This document shows positions 23,604-38,000 of a stretch of 64,000 nucleotides of DNA, in pieces. This DNA comes from Dendrobium chrysotoxum (taxonomy: Eukaryota; Streptophyta; Magnoliopsida; Asparagales; Orchidaceae), in contig CM034311.1 in assembly GCA_019925795.1 (NCBI GenBank), forward strand, positions 43,805,374-43,869,373. Direction: 5' to 3'. The position numbers and the translations under genes were made by a program. Numbering within the stretch: position 1 is the stretch's first letter; each line of letters starts with the position of its first letter. Below the pieces are notes generated by a model. The model did no database searches, was not told the DNA's origin, and was given only the letters and a program-made list of their open reading frames with translations.

Positions 23604-25240
23604 GCCACTCCGTCGCCTCCACGGAGATCACTGCATAAATCAATTGAGGTGTTGTTTTATTGTTGTCTAGTTGAATATTTGCAGGGAGCTGTATTACAAT
23701 CCCAATAGATTTATAGTCTTGGCTTAATACTCTCTTATTACTTTCATCATTTACTTCTTTTCATTCTTTTAGTGGTCTTGTCTAGTTGCCTCTAATTTGG
23801 ACTACTGGATTTATTTGTTTTCCCTGCATAAAGTTTGATGGATGGATTTATTATAAAGGAAAGTGCGATAATAATGTGGCAAATTTGAAGCCTTTATAAT
23901 TAGGTTTAATTTTGGTATCCACAATAATTTAAAAAAATTTATAAATTAAACTAACTATTACCTACAAATAAATTTAGGATTTATTTGAGACGGCTGTAAT
24001 TTTTAATAAAGATGTTATAAATCTACTATGAAAAAAGCTGCTTTTTTCAAAGCTCATATAGAAAACAACTTCATAGTAAAAAAAAATATTAAAAGTATTG
24101 AAAAAATAGTGACAAAATTTATAATTATGACCAAATAAAGCTTAAAAAGAATGTCCCAAAGAAGCCATCATATTAGGTGAGTGATATTTTATCATAATCT
24201 TTTTAGCTTTATTTATGCGGTGCTTTTGGAAGACTTTAGTAATGATTTTGCTGCTTTTCATCTGTGTGCTTTCACTCTTATGGGATATAATCCGAATATT
24301 CTATGAATGATTTGGAACATGCCATTCTTTGAAAAAGGAAAATAAAATGCAATGAGCTTTTTGCTCTCCACTCCCTACACTCTATACTTTGAAAAAAAAA
24401 AAAATTATTATCACATTTTTTAATAGAAAATCCAAACTTTAAAAAAAAAAAATATTCTTCTTACACATATAGGTTATACGTAGTTAAACATAGAAAATTT
24501 ACATAATAAAAAAATAAAAAATATGCTAATGAGTAGCTGCATTTATTTTATTATATAGTAAAAAAAAAAAATCAAAATCCTTCTTCAAAAATATGAAAAT
24601 GCTTAAAAAGCTAATTATGTAATATTTTTTAATTTTTTAGGTGTCACCATATTTTTATCATTTATGATATATTTATTATTTAACCCATTCATATATTTAT
24701 CCTAAATTTGTTCAACAATACATGCAAATGTTAAAATATTATGTATATATAAATTAATATTTATGTTTTTTTTAATTATTGAATTATATATTTATGTTGA
24801 GAATTTGATTAAAAAATATTAATTAAAAATTTATTATAAAATTTAATGTTTGAGAGATAAATTAAAATATTAATTTCATAAACAATCAAAATTTAAGTAT
24901 CATAAATATAATCACCCTTTTAATTTTTTATGCAGGCTTTGATGATATGTCGAGAAAAGATGTAATTTTTACAAGAGAAATTTACATACATACCACTTTA
25001 TAACAACTTATTTATATATTTAATACCTAAAATTTTAATATTACATGTATATCATTCTATATTATTTTAATATGAAATATACACTTATATTTCTTTTCTA
25101 TCATTTATATATTTTATTTCTATTACTCATATTTGATATGAAAATAAATAAGAGTGATATATATGTAATATTAAAATTTGAGACGTTAAATATATAAATA
25201 GAATAGTATAAAGTGATATTTATGTAAATCTCGCTTTTTA
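23604..25240. other. AT-rich intergenic upstream of the DUF4378 gene
   Basis: No coding feature seen. Degenerate Tourist-like foldback text around 23960-24160; the rest is poly-A/T rich. Confidence 0.5.
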
Positions 25241-25259
25241 CAATTTAGGCTATTTAGAC

Positions 25260-25445
25260 TAAAAAATTGTGCAGATTCGGCTGTGCGAGTAAAAGAGAGC
25301 GGAGAAAAAAAAGCGGCAGTTTCGCCATCTTCGATCGATGGCTAAGCAGTCCTCCAGACTATATAGACGCTGGAAGTCATTTTCTCTCAATCAACCCAAT
25401 TCGATTTCTCGGCTTCAAGGCGGAGCACGTCGCCTGGATCTCGCG
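25260..25445 (+). other. Probable 5'-UTR exon of the DUF4378 gene
   Basis: A less AT-rich block after a long AT-rich stretch. It ends ...CTGGATCTCGCG followed by GTAACA, a usable donor. The open frame inside (from 25267) shows no family likeness and is treated as leader. The transcription start is not determined. Confidence 0.4.
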
Positions 25446-26015
25446 GTAACAATCTGAACCCATTAACTTCTTCTTTCTTCTGCGTTTGGAGTGAGGATAT
25501 AGGATCTTTTTAAAGAGTATTCTATTGATTGAATTCATATTCTTTTGAAATATCTTGTAATTGTTCGCAAAGTGTGCTTTTTTGGATGCTCTGTGAGGTG
25601 GCTTTCAGTAAAAAAAATCGGATTATATTTTCTTTTTTGATTGATTAGTAGAGGTCCTTGGAATTATTTCTGGATGATTTTTTTCCTGATCAAATTTACT
25701 TGGTCTGGCAGCTGAGATTTGCTGTTGAGCAGGAGGGATGGACAAAGGGAGCATTCCAATGGAAGAATCCTTTGTATGTATTGCCGTTTTTTTCTTTCAA
25801 ATAAAAATTCCGGTTCAAAATGTTTTCTTTCTATTTGATTGAGAATCACCTAGTTGGAAATAAAAAAATATGATGTAATGTTAGGGCTTTGCAAGTAGAT
25901 GTCTTAGTAAACTGTTGGCTTCATCTCGTTATGTCATACACTTGAGATTTTAATGGTTCTTTAAAGAAATTTCTTAATATGAAGCTTCTTTCATTGTGCA
26001 GGGACTGATATTACA

Positions 26016-29000
26016 ATGTTAGATGAATCAGAGAAGATAGCAACCATTGATCGGATAAAGGAGCAGAACTCACTGTACGCTCGCTGCGAATCTCTTCTTG
26101 CAGTATTTGGTTCATTAATTGTTTAACTATCTAGATAAAGTAATACATCTTATATACCCTTAAGTAGCAAGCTGACAATTCTTGATCCAGTAGCAAGCTG
26201 ACAATTCTTGATCCATCTGAGCACCTCCCTATTCTAAATTTTTTGAAATTAATCCTGGTATCAGTAATATGCATGCGTGAAGGCTGATGAGTGTCATGTT
26301 TCCTTTGTTGCATATTACTGCAATACTGCTTGATTTTAGCAGTTTTTGCATGTTGGGGGCAGATCATCTGTAATTGTAAAGGTATAGTTGGGTATCCCAG
26401 CAATCCAATCAGTTTGGATGGCTTTGATTAGTTCCATAAACCACTTTTCAAATTTTTTTGATTTTTTTGGATTCAATCTCTCTTTTTTTTTTTTTGGAAA
26501 ATTTGGATTCAATGTCAGCTATCCAAAGCGGATTGATTGGAAGGCGGAGATGTCCTAACCACACGTACGTGCACTGTTACTGCTGTAGTCGTAGAGGATT
26601 TGCAGCCATTGCATGTCAGGTATTAAGCTCCAAATGGATGTTTTTTCTTATGTCATCTTGTTTTTTTCCATGTAATTTTAGCCAGCCCAGAATGATGCAT
26701 GGTTAATCTATTCCCAGCGTACGCCAGAGTAAATGGTAATAACTGTGTTTTTGGTCTTGTTTAACTTTGTTCAGATGGATGATAAAGGCAATAATATCAT
26801 GAATAGAGGTATTGGCACGACTTGGATGTTCGGTTTCATAGGTAAAAAGCTATCGAAGAGAAAAAAACACAAAGGGAAAATCTCCCCTTCATCATCTCGG
26901 ATGCTGAGAACTATTTCTATCCATCATTTGGAATGCACTGATTTTGTTCCTGAGAGTGAAGTAGGCCAAACTGCTTCAGATAGTAAGAGTTCAAAAAATG
27001 ATCTAAATTCTGATTCATTCGCTATGAGCAAACATGGATCTCAGGTACTTGAAGCAACTCATGGATCTTCTAAAGGGAAGCCTGGTGAAGCATGTAGGGG
27101 AATTGATGTGGCTGATGATTTGCCTGGATCATCACACGACAAGCTTGATAAAATAGAAAATCATTTACTTCATGAGCATGTAGTTCTCAAGGAAAAGTTG
27201 GCTGAGGCAAGGGATGATTTATTGAAGCTAAAAGATGTCAATCCCAAGGGTATAGCAAATGAATTTGCGAACCAGTCAAAACTTTTTCTGGATACACTTG
27301 AGTTGTTTAATGCTAATAGAGAGGCTCTTCTTGATGGTCCTGAAGACTGGAATTACATCTCAACTGATTATACAGAGAGATTACAGGCTCCCACTAAAGG
27401 TAGAATATTAACCAAGTCTGTTTCATTCCCTGGATTAGAATTCTCAGGAAGGGCTGCTCGGATTTTCTTGCCAAGTTATAACAGAATGAAGAGTGATTCC
27501 TTTGTTACTCAGGGGACAAAGTCTGAATCTGTTAGTTCATGCATTAACGTTGTAGAGGTTGGCTTTGACTCGGAAGTTTTACCCAGTTCTCATGAATTGA
27601 GAAAACGAAGAGAAGCTGGAACTGTTTTAAATCGCTTGAGAAATCTGAAGGAGAAGATAAAGGATGTAATCTCAGAGAACAGGAAAGAAAAAAGTAGAAC
27701 AGTTAGGGATGGGATTCTGCATAAAGTTCCGTATGGCCACAAGCTACTGGAAGATATGAAAGATAAAAAGCTGAACCTTTGGGATGATTCTGCGTCAGAA
27801 AGATGTGACAGAGTCGGTGAAGGAAAAAACTTCAATAACGCTTCATATGGTTCTTATAGTAAATTTGAACGGAAGAGTTTTCAACGGTCTTGCTCGCTTG
27901 CTGAGTCCTTAGATAGGTATTCTCACTTGTTAGAAACCCTTTCACTAAATGAAAAGGGAGAAGTTACCAAGAATTCAAAATCAATCCAAAAAGATAATGG
28001 GTTGTTGCAAGGCAAGCTTCCAAAGAGTTTGGGAAGAATGTTCTCTAGTCCGGTGCTCAGGTCATATTCTTTTAGCAAGGCTGTTCAAAGTGACTTCTCT
28101 CCTGATTCATCAAAAATTCTAGCAGCAGAACCCTTTGGAAGTAAAATGGACAAAGTTGTGAGTTCAAAATCAATCCTAGAAGATAATGGTTTGCAGCAAG
28201 AGAAGCTCTCAAAGAACTTTGGAAGAATGTTGTCTAGTCCTATGTTCAGGTCGTATTCTTTCAGCAAGGATGTACAAAGTGAACGCTATCTTGAATCAAC
28301 ACAAATTCTATCACCAGAATCTCTTGGCATTGTTATGGAAAAAAATTTAGATAAACCAACCACTGATGCAATCATTTCTCCTATTTTAGAAAAAAATGAC
28401 TACGAACATGAAATGGTTGTGGATCCAGATTCTCTTTCTAGTGCGGAAGAAGCCATAAGACCAGATAAATTTGTTACGCCTACTGTAGAAAGCATCACTG
28501 AGATGATAGACAGTCAAGTAAATCCAGTTTCTGTGGATGAATCTGAACACATTGAGCCATCTTTGTTCACAGAAGTTGTGGAAGAGGAAGCCGACTTAGT
28601 CAATAGACTTGAAGTTCAAATAGAAGCTGAATCTGATATCGAGAGCGAAAAGCCAAGTTTTATCTCGTCTCTTGACCTGAATATGGTTGACGGTTCTGCT
28701 AGTTCAGCGAAATATTTACCCGGAGAAGGTGAGAAGTTTTATTTGTCGATATTATTCTTGCTTTCAATTGCAACTTGATCCATTTTTTTTCGTATATGCT
28801 CTACGCCTGCTTGTGATCAACGGGAATATAATTGATATCCAATTGTTTTACTAATGACCAAATATAACAATCATGGACAGCAACATTAGCTTTAGATGTT
28901 GAGGCTTTTGGCATGAAAAATAAAATAAGTTAATCAAACCAATGAAATTCTAATTAACTATTTAAATTAGGTGATCAATGCATTAATTACTTGAATGCGA

Positions 29001-32000
29001 CTCATTATTTATCTAAATTTGTATCTACTTTTTCAGGTAATAATTTTTTTAACAATATTCAAAATTTTTAAATATTTAAAGATAATTTTATAACAAAGAG
29101 GATTGGGTTGACCTGAGTTAAACAATTTTCACTTTAGATGTTTGGTCAGATTTAGGCTTTGTTGGGGACAGCTTTCTAACTACTTCTTAAAACAAGTTTT
29201 TAGTTAAAAATTTTTGTAATAGAAGCTACTTTAAAAAGCAATAAGAAAGTTGTTCCGCCTGTGTTGTTCAGGCCAACTCCCACAGTGTTATCTTATCCTT
29301 TGTGGGGAAGAGGTTAATCAGCTTTTCTGACATAATAGTACTATCTCTGTGGATTTGATGCCACAATACCCACGTCCTTAAATATTTCAATGATGTGATG
29401 CTCACACAAGAAGTCTCAATATGTTACATAATTTATATTAAACACCGCAAAACATTCTCTTCACTAAGCCCTCCTCTCTTGTATGATAACACACAGAGCC
29501 CTCCACTTTGGTAGGCTAGGTTCTCCCGGCCTGAACATGCTCTGGAGATTTTACCTGAAGCCCTTCTGATTTGCATCCGCTGCGCCTGTAAAAGTATTGA
29601 ATGCCCTTCTGTCTTCTATCTTGTTCTTCTATGTTGACTGAAGTTTAAACTGCACGTGCTGCACAACTATCTAAAGCCTTTTTGTCATTGTCAGTATCAC
29701 CTAAACTCTGTTGGAGGCAGATACATTATATGGATCTAAAAAGAAAAGAAAACTAGGCAAATTGATACTTCTTGCTGTTCTTTTTACACACTGGCCCTCC
29801 AATCTCAGAGACCACTTGGATCACTCTGATTCAAAAAATGGAGGGTGGCGGCGCACGCATGCAGACACTTGATCTTTTTCCATAACAAAAGAACTTAGGG
29901 AAGATGATGGTTGGGGTTGCCTTTGTAACATGGAACTTTGAACATGCCATGTCATATATTGCTTCCTTAGGGGAAATGGATTGTCATGCAAAACTATGGA
30001 GGAAGGACTCACAAAAAAAAGTGGATTCTGATAGAAAACACTTGAATATCTCAATTAATTCCTACCAATCTTTAGAAATCAGCAAATATCCTCCACAAGA
30101 ATTCACATAAAACCGCAAAAACAGTAGATAATTTGTATTATTTGATGAAATAGAAATGGAAAATAGCAAGATACAATTGATCTTCTATTCGAGAGGATGA
30201 TCGATCTCTCCCAAATTTTCTAGATGCCGCTAGAGCCCAAAGGAAACCTAACCCTCAGAGATCTCAAATTTCAGCCAAATTCAAGATACCCTAACCCTAG
30301 GAAAACAAATTATTTAATGCATACAAATCAAAAAAAAATCCCTAAACAGTCCCTACATTCAAATTTCCTTCTCAAATCCCTCCAAAATCCTTCCAAAAAG
30401 GCTCCCTTGAACTTGGCGGCCCGATTGGCGCTTGTAGAAAGGCGGAACTTCTCCGCCTGTTTCACGTAAGCTGGTCCCGTCGGACCGGCTGGACCGGTCC
30501 AATGGACCGGTCTAACAATACTCCCCTCCCAAAGATCCACCTTGTCCTCAAGGTGGAGATATGCTCGTGTTCTCGTGGAGGTGGCCATCCTTGAGGTGGC
30601 TGAAAAACCTTACCAAATTGCTGAATCAAGGGTTGCATTGAAAGAGGCATATCCCCTCCCTCCAATTGGGTCACCTCCAGCCTGTGTAGTCCCACCAGAT
30701 AATCTTCGCTCATCTCTTGTATGCTTCTAACCATGGTCTTAAGTGATACCATGGCTTTGGATGACCCTGCATCTCCCCTTATCACCACCCTTCTCCCATC
30801 CACCATTAATTCTATCGTGAGTGCTCCCCAATTGTCCTTGGTTTCCCCCAAGGTTTCCAACCACTTCATCCCCAGGATGACATCAGTACTTTCTAACTCT
30901 AGTGGGAGGAAATCTTCCCTTACCTGAATCCCTTGGATGGTCAACACCACTTCTTTACAGATCTCCCGGCCTTTCTCCACCTTCCCTGTACCCATCATCA
31001 CCCCATAATAATCGGTGTCCACCAATTTCACTCCCAGTTGGTTGGTGACCTGAGTGGAAATAAAATTATGGGTAGCCCCACTGTCAATCAACACTACCAC
31101 CTCCATGCCTGCTATTTCCCCCTTTACCTTCATCGTATGATTCGAAGTGAATCCTACTACTGAATTCAGGGAGACCTCCGCCACATCCATATGCAACTTG
31201 TCATCCATCTCTCGCTCACCTCCCCCTCCCTCTTCAGTTTCCTCATCATCACAGACGGTGAGAACCTGAAGAGTTTGATTCCTACACCTGTGCCCTGGAG
31301 TATACTTCTCATCACACCGGAAGCATAAATCCTTTGCCCTCTTCTCTTGTATCTCCTTCTCTGTCAGCCTCTTAAAATTTTCCCCACTCCTTCCTCCTAC
31401 TGGCTTCTCCCCGGTGGTCTCACGAAACCCTCCTGCTATATGAGTAGTCGTCATCCGGTACGTGCCTCCTGAATTGCTGCTTCTGGTTCCCCTCTCTATG
31501 TTTTTCTGATTTTCCACCAGTAGTGCTAACTTCATGGCCTCCCCTAAGTCACGGGGCATCAGAAGGCTTCACCGCTGCTCGGATCTCCGCCTTTAACCCC
31601 TTCATAAAATTTTCCTCCAATACTGTATTTGATAGTCGTTCCACCCTGCTAGCTAGATGCTCAAATCGGTCCCGATAGTCTGCTACTGATCTCTCCTGTG
31701 TCAGAGCAAAGAACTGCTCATAGAAATCTCCTCCCCGGTCAGTTTGGAAACGTTCTATTATGCAGTCCTTGAATTCCCTTCAGTCCCTGATAGGCCTCAT
31801 CTGGTCTCTCCACTAATACCAAGACAGAGCTTTTCCTTCCAAGCACAAGCTTGCTGCTGTCAGCTTCTCCTCCTCCGTCAGCCTATTGACGGCGAAGTAT
31901 CGCTCCACCTTATAAATCCATCCATACGCATCTTCTCCTTCAAATATGGGCATCTTCAACTTCCTCACCTTCTGGTCGCCACCATTCCCCCTTATCCTTC

Positions 32001-35000
32001 CATAGTTTCCCCTCTCCCAAGTGCTAGGCCCTCCCCACGTCTCCCGATCTTCCCTTGCCCTGCCATAGCCCAAACCCCCTTCGAAATCCCCCCTTCTTTC
32101 TTCAAAATCAGCACCTCGACGACCATAGTATCCCTCCTGACGTTCCCCATATCCACCTCCTCTTTCTTCCCTCTGGACAGGCTCCAGATGGGGTCTTCTT
32201 CTTTCTCCTTCCATGATTTCCACCTCATCGTCCTCCCTACGAATTTCAGAATTCGTACTTTTTCCTTCCACCCCTCTTGCCACGGAAGCCGCCCTTTTGG
32301 TTTTGAATTTCAAACATTTTCTTCATCATGTCCCGGAGATCGACGACTTGTCCTTCCATGGAGGAAATCCTTTCCTCCACCGTTGTTTTGATTTGATTCA
32401 TCTCCCCTTCAATCATTTCCTCCAAAGCATCCACCTTTTTGGCCGCCATCACAATCTGGAGTTTTTAGATTCACAAAATCTGGCTTTAAGACTCCAAAAA
32501 TAGCAATTTTCTCTCTTTTCGGCCAAAAAATCACCGCTGAATTTTGCCGAAAACAGCCCTCCACCGGTCCCAAGACTTGCTCTGATACCAATTTGATAGG
32601 AAACACTTGAATATCTCAAGTAATTCCTACCAATATTTAGAAATCAGCGAATATCCTCCACAAGAATTCACATAAAACCACAAAAAATAATAGATAATTT
32701 GTATTATTTGATGAAATAGAAATGGAAAATAGCAAGATACAATTGATTCTCTATTCGAGAGGAGGATCGATCTCTCCCAAATTCTCTAGATGCCGCTAGA
32801 GCCCAAAGGAAACCTAACCCTCAGAGGTCTCAATTTTCAGCCAAATTCAAGATATCCTAACTGATGAGGACATCCGCTCTATTTTTCTTATGATCATTTT
32901 ATTTATTGATGTATTAGTTTTATTTCTGATTTTATTGTCTTTTTCACTTTTGCCCTTACTTAAGGGTTTAGACATGTGTAAGCCTTGAGGGCATTTTAGT
33001 AATTTTTATTTGTCGCATTGTATTGGCTATTTAAAGCCCTCCCCTCCTTCTTTGAGGGTTAATGATGATAATGAAAAAAATTTTCTGCGTTTTACTCTTG
33101 TGAGAGTTTGAGAGTTCTTGGAGAGAACTTGGAGAAAGAGAGCCCAAGGTAAGGGCAAGCGCAATACCCACCAGTCATTGGAAGAGTTCGTGGCTCGTGG
33201 TTTATTTTATTTTCTTGGTTTTCCTTCCCTACTCCACCCGCCAGCTGCTTCCCTTTTCCCCACCACCGGTTCCCCTTCTCTCCACACGCTGGCCATCTAT
33301 CAATCCTCCCTTAGACGACCACCCAAACCCCTTGCTCCCTAGCCGCCAAGCAATCCCCTCCCACCGTCCACCACCCTCTCTCCAAACCAGCCGCCAGCCA
33401 TCCCACCTCTTTCCCTCCTTCATGATGATGTCAATCAACACAATTTCTTGCCTAAAATGAAGCCAAGCAAGAAAGGAAAGGATCTAGAATTATTTGAAAT
33501 TAAAATTTAAATTTCAAATTCTTTCCTTATTGACCAATTCTATTTTAGGAAGGTTCTTCAATCTAATTCTAATTTAAATTTAAATTAGATGTGATTGAAT
33601 ATTCTTATTCCTAAATTAGAAAACTCATGTAGGAAACTTTTCTAATCCTCAAAATCTGAAATCAATTTCAGATTTACTCAAATAGCTAATTGATTGCATT
33701 GGAACCACATACATTGAACCTAGACACAATCCCCCCTCTCTCTAGGCCGGCCCACCCCTCCCTCTTTCTCTTTAAATATTGCCATTAATGATCCCCAATT
33801 AAATCCCTAAATCACGCCCAATTCAAATTCAAATTGGGTTTGATTTAATCTATTCATTCCTAATTAAAAACTACTGATTAGGCAAGCAATCAAACCCCTC
33901 ACTTATTCCCCTCCCTCCCTTCTAATGACGCTGGCCTATCCCCTCTTTCCCCCTCTCCCCTAGCCGAATTAAACACCCATGGAAACCGTAATCCCTCACC
34001 AAATCAGACTACCTCCTCCCCAAGCCAACCTCACAGTTTGAAAGTCCTTCCCTCCCAGAATTGCTGCTAGCCGCCCCATTCCAGCCAGAGCAAACTGCTG
34101 TCCTGAACGTCTGAAGCCTGAAATTACTGTCCATCAACTTCCAGCACTTTAAACAACAGTCCAGGATTTATACAGTCACTCAGGGTTGCTGTCCAGGACT
34201 TTCTGAGGTTCAAAGCTGCTGTCCAGCCATCCTAGCAACCTCCTTTTGATGTTCTGTTGATTTTAAAGGTTCAGATTGCTGTCCCACAGCATCAAGAAGA
34301 CTTGGGGTTGCAATCTACGTCCTTTCACGCACCTAACAACAGCACCGGAACTTTGGACCTGCTGTCCCGTACCTCTCGAAGCCTTGTGCCGTGGTTCAGA
34401 GCAACCAAGACCTCATAGAAATTGTCTAAAGTGTTTCCCAGCAGTCCAGTTTGCTGTCCAGAGAAGTTCTGCACCGGTTTCCTGCTGTCCGGCTGGTTGG
34501 AAGGTCTTCCAGTGCTGTCCTGACGTTTCAGACTGCTGCTCACAACCTTAAGAAGGTTCCTGGTTGCCGCATACTTCCTTTCGAACATTCCAACAGCCAC
34601 CAGAACTTTGTATCTTCTGATTTTTGGGTAAACTCTCGTCCAAATCTTTTAATCTCCTAGTCGCTTTCCAATTGTGGTTTATTAGTGGTTCATAAAGGTT
34701 CTTGTCATTCTTTCCGCTAACGCCTAGTAATTAGAAGCGTTGAGTGAGGGATCTCCTTGTAGTGACTAATTTTATTATTAGCATTGAAATTTACTGTTGA
34801 AAATCATTCATGTAGGCAACGTTAGATTAAATTGATTATTGCGATCTTAATTTCTATGAATGTAATTTGGCCTAAACTTATTTTACCGCTCATTGTGTTT
34901 TACTTCGTCGTTCAAACTCACTTGAATTCAATAATTATTTTGTTTTCTAAATACTAAGCGTGCAAATTCCTTAATTTATTCATCCATGCATGTACGTTCT

Positions 35001-38000
35001 ACATCACTAACCCTAGGAAAACAAACTATTTAATGCATACAAATCAAAAGGAAATCCCTAAACAGTCCTACATTCAAATTTCTCTCTCAAATCCCTCCAA
35101 AATCCTTCCAAAAAGGCTCCCTTGAACCCCGCGGCCCGATCGGCGCATGCAGAAAGGCGGGACGGGACTTCTCCGCCTGTTTCGCGTAAGCCGGTCCAGT
35201 CAGACCGGTTGGACCGGTCTAACAGATTCTTGTTAAGCACTCAATTAATTAATAAAAATGCATAACATTCCGAAAGTTTCAAAATGACTCACATTACCTT
35301 TAAAACTAATCTTAAGGTACATTTTTTTTATTTTTGAAGTCTCCTAACTTCTCAAATTATCAAATATTATGAAAAGACCTTCCTTTCATTAAATTATGAA
35401 AATCCCCTATAAGGATTTAAAATCCAAAATCCAAAATCCAATGTTAAAGTAACAATGTTATTTCAAGGAATTTTAAAATTGCACAATGCCTCCTCTTGCT
35501 TTATAAAAAAATTACAAAATATTTATAGCAAGGAGGAAAATGCAAAAAGGACTTTATTTTTACTTATTTAAATTATTAAAATAATAAAAATAAATAAACT
35601 TTATAGAAATATTAAAATTGTGAGAAATTTTTAAAAAATTAGGACTTTCTCTCCTTCGAATGGTCTGGCTAACTTAATAATAGCTGATGATCAAAATTGT
35701 GAAAATCCAGCCAACTAGGATAAACTATCATGAACCTAGATCAGCTAAGTTAATTATATCAAGTAGTGCACAGGAGTCATTCTTGTTGGACACTGACCAT
35801 GGTCTGGCGACTTGATTGGCTCAATTTGCTTAAACCAACCAGGACATTAGCAGAATTAGAAATTTTTTTTGTTTCGATGCAACAAGTTGATCTGACCTAA
35901 CCTGATAGATAATATTTCCAATTTTGGTTTTTATAATGCTATTTATATTTTGAAGTCTCCACCCAATTTGCCTCAAATAAGTCTCAAGCTTGGACTTGAA
36001 TCCCCAACTCAATTCCATAAGTTTGGTTGGGCTTCAAAAAATCTCTCAAACTCTTTGATCCGATTTGTATGTCTTAACCAGCCAAATAAGTTCTTAGTTG
36101 AGCCTTTTTCTTAATTGCAAAATTGCATCGACACCTTCAAATATATTAATAAGCATATCAAGCTACCTTGGGATATTAATAAACTTCAATTAGCCTATCA
36201 AGACAATAGTGTGTTCAGAATTCCTTCGATAAGTTGATTGATGTCTATGGAAATACTCGAGTGGAGATAGGGAGAATGCCCTCTAATACCAATTCGATCC
36301 ATCCTAAAAAATAAGTAGAATTACCGCTTGATAGTAAAAGTATTTCAATATTATGAAAGAAAATTACATGAAATAAGTGAGGATTGACTCACCTAAATTA
36401 TGAGGACTAACCAATAACAACCAGGAAATCACTCACCTAAATATGAGGAATCTTTCTCTTTCATTCATAAGCTTTCTCCAAAACCTTTTTAATTTCATAT
36501 CTTTTATAACACCAAGCCAATCAAATAAGTTTGTTGGTTGGGGAATAGTTGTTGGATGAAGAGTGTTAAGTGGTGATTGAAAAGTACACTTCACCACTAT
36601 ATAAATGCTGAACCATTTTGCTCCATGTTACTTGGTCTTAATGTGCTAAGTTTTTTCTTGCAGTAGCAGTCAACAAAGACTTAACGGAATGAAGACAACA
36701 ATCTGTAGATGGGTAGTCTGTTAAACTTACAGTTAATAGACTTCTATTCAGCCTCACAACAAACAAAATCAAGTAGCTTACCTCCATTATGGAAATCCAA
36801 TCTCTTTTTGTTTTTTCGCATCAAAATCAGCCAACAAAAAAATGTTGAACATCTTACTTTTCCAATAAGCTTTTGAGGAAAGGGACAGTTGAACATGAGA
36901 TTAGGGGAAATACTGCTTGTTTTGAAAAAGTAGTTAACAACTATTCTACCTGGGTAGAAATTGCTACAAAGGAGTTAAAATCTGATCTGATATATTATAC
37001 CATCGCAAGGGATATTGTATTAATTATATCAAATGGTGTGCGAAGGTAGCAGTACTGACCAAAGGGTATAAGCTTTAACTTTGAAGGAAAATATAAACAC
37101 AAACAGCTTCCATGGTACAATAGCTCTTTGTAACATCCACTATGGAAGAAGACAAACCATAAACTCTAAAGAGTACTCCTTTATTGAAATTTGGCTGTAT
37201 GAATATTAATTAGCTGCTGCATGAGAAAATCTCAAATTTTTACACAACGAAGCGCAGGAACTTTTCTCAATATTTCATTGAGGTAAACACGAATTACGGT
37301 CAGTCTTTTCTCAATTTAGTCCTCTTCATCATGATGCAGTTAGAAAAGGAAAATAAATTACTCCAGAAGAACTTGATCGACAGGCTTTGGTCCATCTTTA
37401 TCATGTTTTACTTCAACTCTTCTGGCATCTACTTGTTGTCTGCGCTTTCCTTGTTCCCTCAAGTTTTTTGAATTGCTCAAGTACTGTTCAAATTAACATC
37501 TTTGTTCCTCAACAGGTCCAGAATCACAACCAATGCCCATTGACTCTGATCTACGCTTCGATACGAAGAACAAAATTGACTATAAGGAGCAAAATTTAAC
37601 AGAACATTCCAACTTAGGCTGTGATGATGAACAAAAGTCAAGCTCTTTCTTTATTCATGTTGACCACAAGTATGATACTTTGTTCGAGTTTGTGAGAAAT
37701 ATACTGTGCAAGTCTGGGTATGGGGTGCTTCTCTCGTCTTATGAATTTGGAATTGAAATGAACACACCTTTTGAGCAGAAGCTCTTATATGATCTACTAA
37801 ATGAGGTGTTACAGGAAATATATGAGAACTGCACTGCTCCAAACCCTTGGCTCCTCCATTTTCATTCTAAAATTAGATCAATGCCAGTAGGAAATTATCT
37901 GCTTAAGGATGTTTGGACTGAAATTAGCTGGCATCTCTGTACACCACAGGGGTTGTATGCCACACTTGATGATCTTATGGCCTATGATTTTGCCAAGAAT

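Larger units (their letters stand above)
30029..35224 (-). mobile_element. Internally deleted Ty3/gypsy-type element, itself split by a solo LTR
   Basis: Bounded by TGATAG on the left and TCTAACA on the right (minus sense TGTTAGACC...CTATCA), with the exact duplication GATTC outside. Minus-sense order: 5' LTR (35224-32594, interrupted), primer binding site (32590-32579), broken gag-protease region, polypurine tract, 3' LTR (30517-30029). Reverse transcriptase, RNase H and integrase are deleted between the protease end (VFQPPQGWPP) and the 3' internal end. The LTRs differ at about one position in twenty by eye, so it is older than the element at 6556-13387. It sits in antisense inside the last intron of the DUF4378 gene. 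The fragment at 1-897 is the same family. Confidence 0.9.
28729..37515 (+). other. 8.8-kb intron of the DUF4378 gene filled with transposons
   Basis: Donor GAAG/GTGAG at 28728/28729 and acceptor CAACAG/GTCCAG at 37515/37516; phases match and the joined reading is ...LPGEGPESQPMPID. 5.2 kb of it is the nested retroelement at 30029-35224. A Tourist-like MITE is near 29155. The remainder (28740-29150, 29270-30020, 35230-37500) is AT-rich; a decayed primer-site-like TGGTATTAGAGG (minus strand) lies near 36280. Confidence 0.8.

Noticed and set aside
31744..32391. 215-residue plus-strand frame
   Set aside because: It is the antisense of the gag region of the minus-strand gypsy-type element.
34276..34660. 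Overlapping frames on both strands in the solo LTR
   Set aside because: They come from repeated GCTGTCC words inside LTR sequence and have no recognisable domain.
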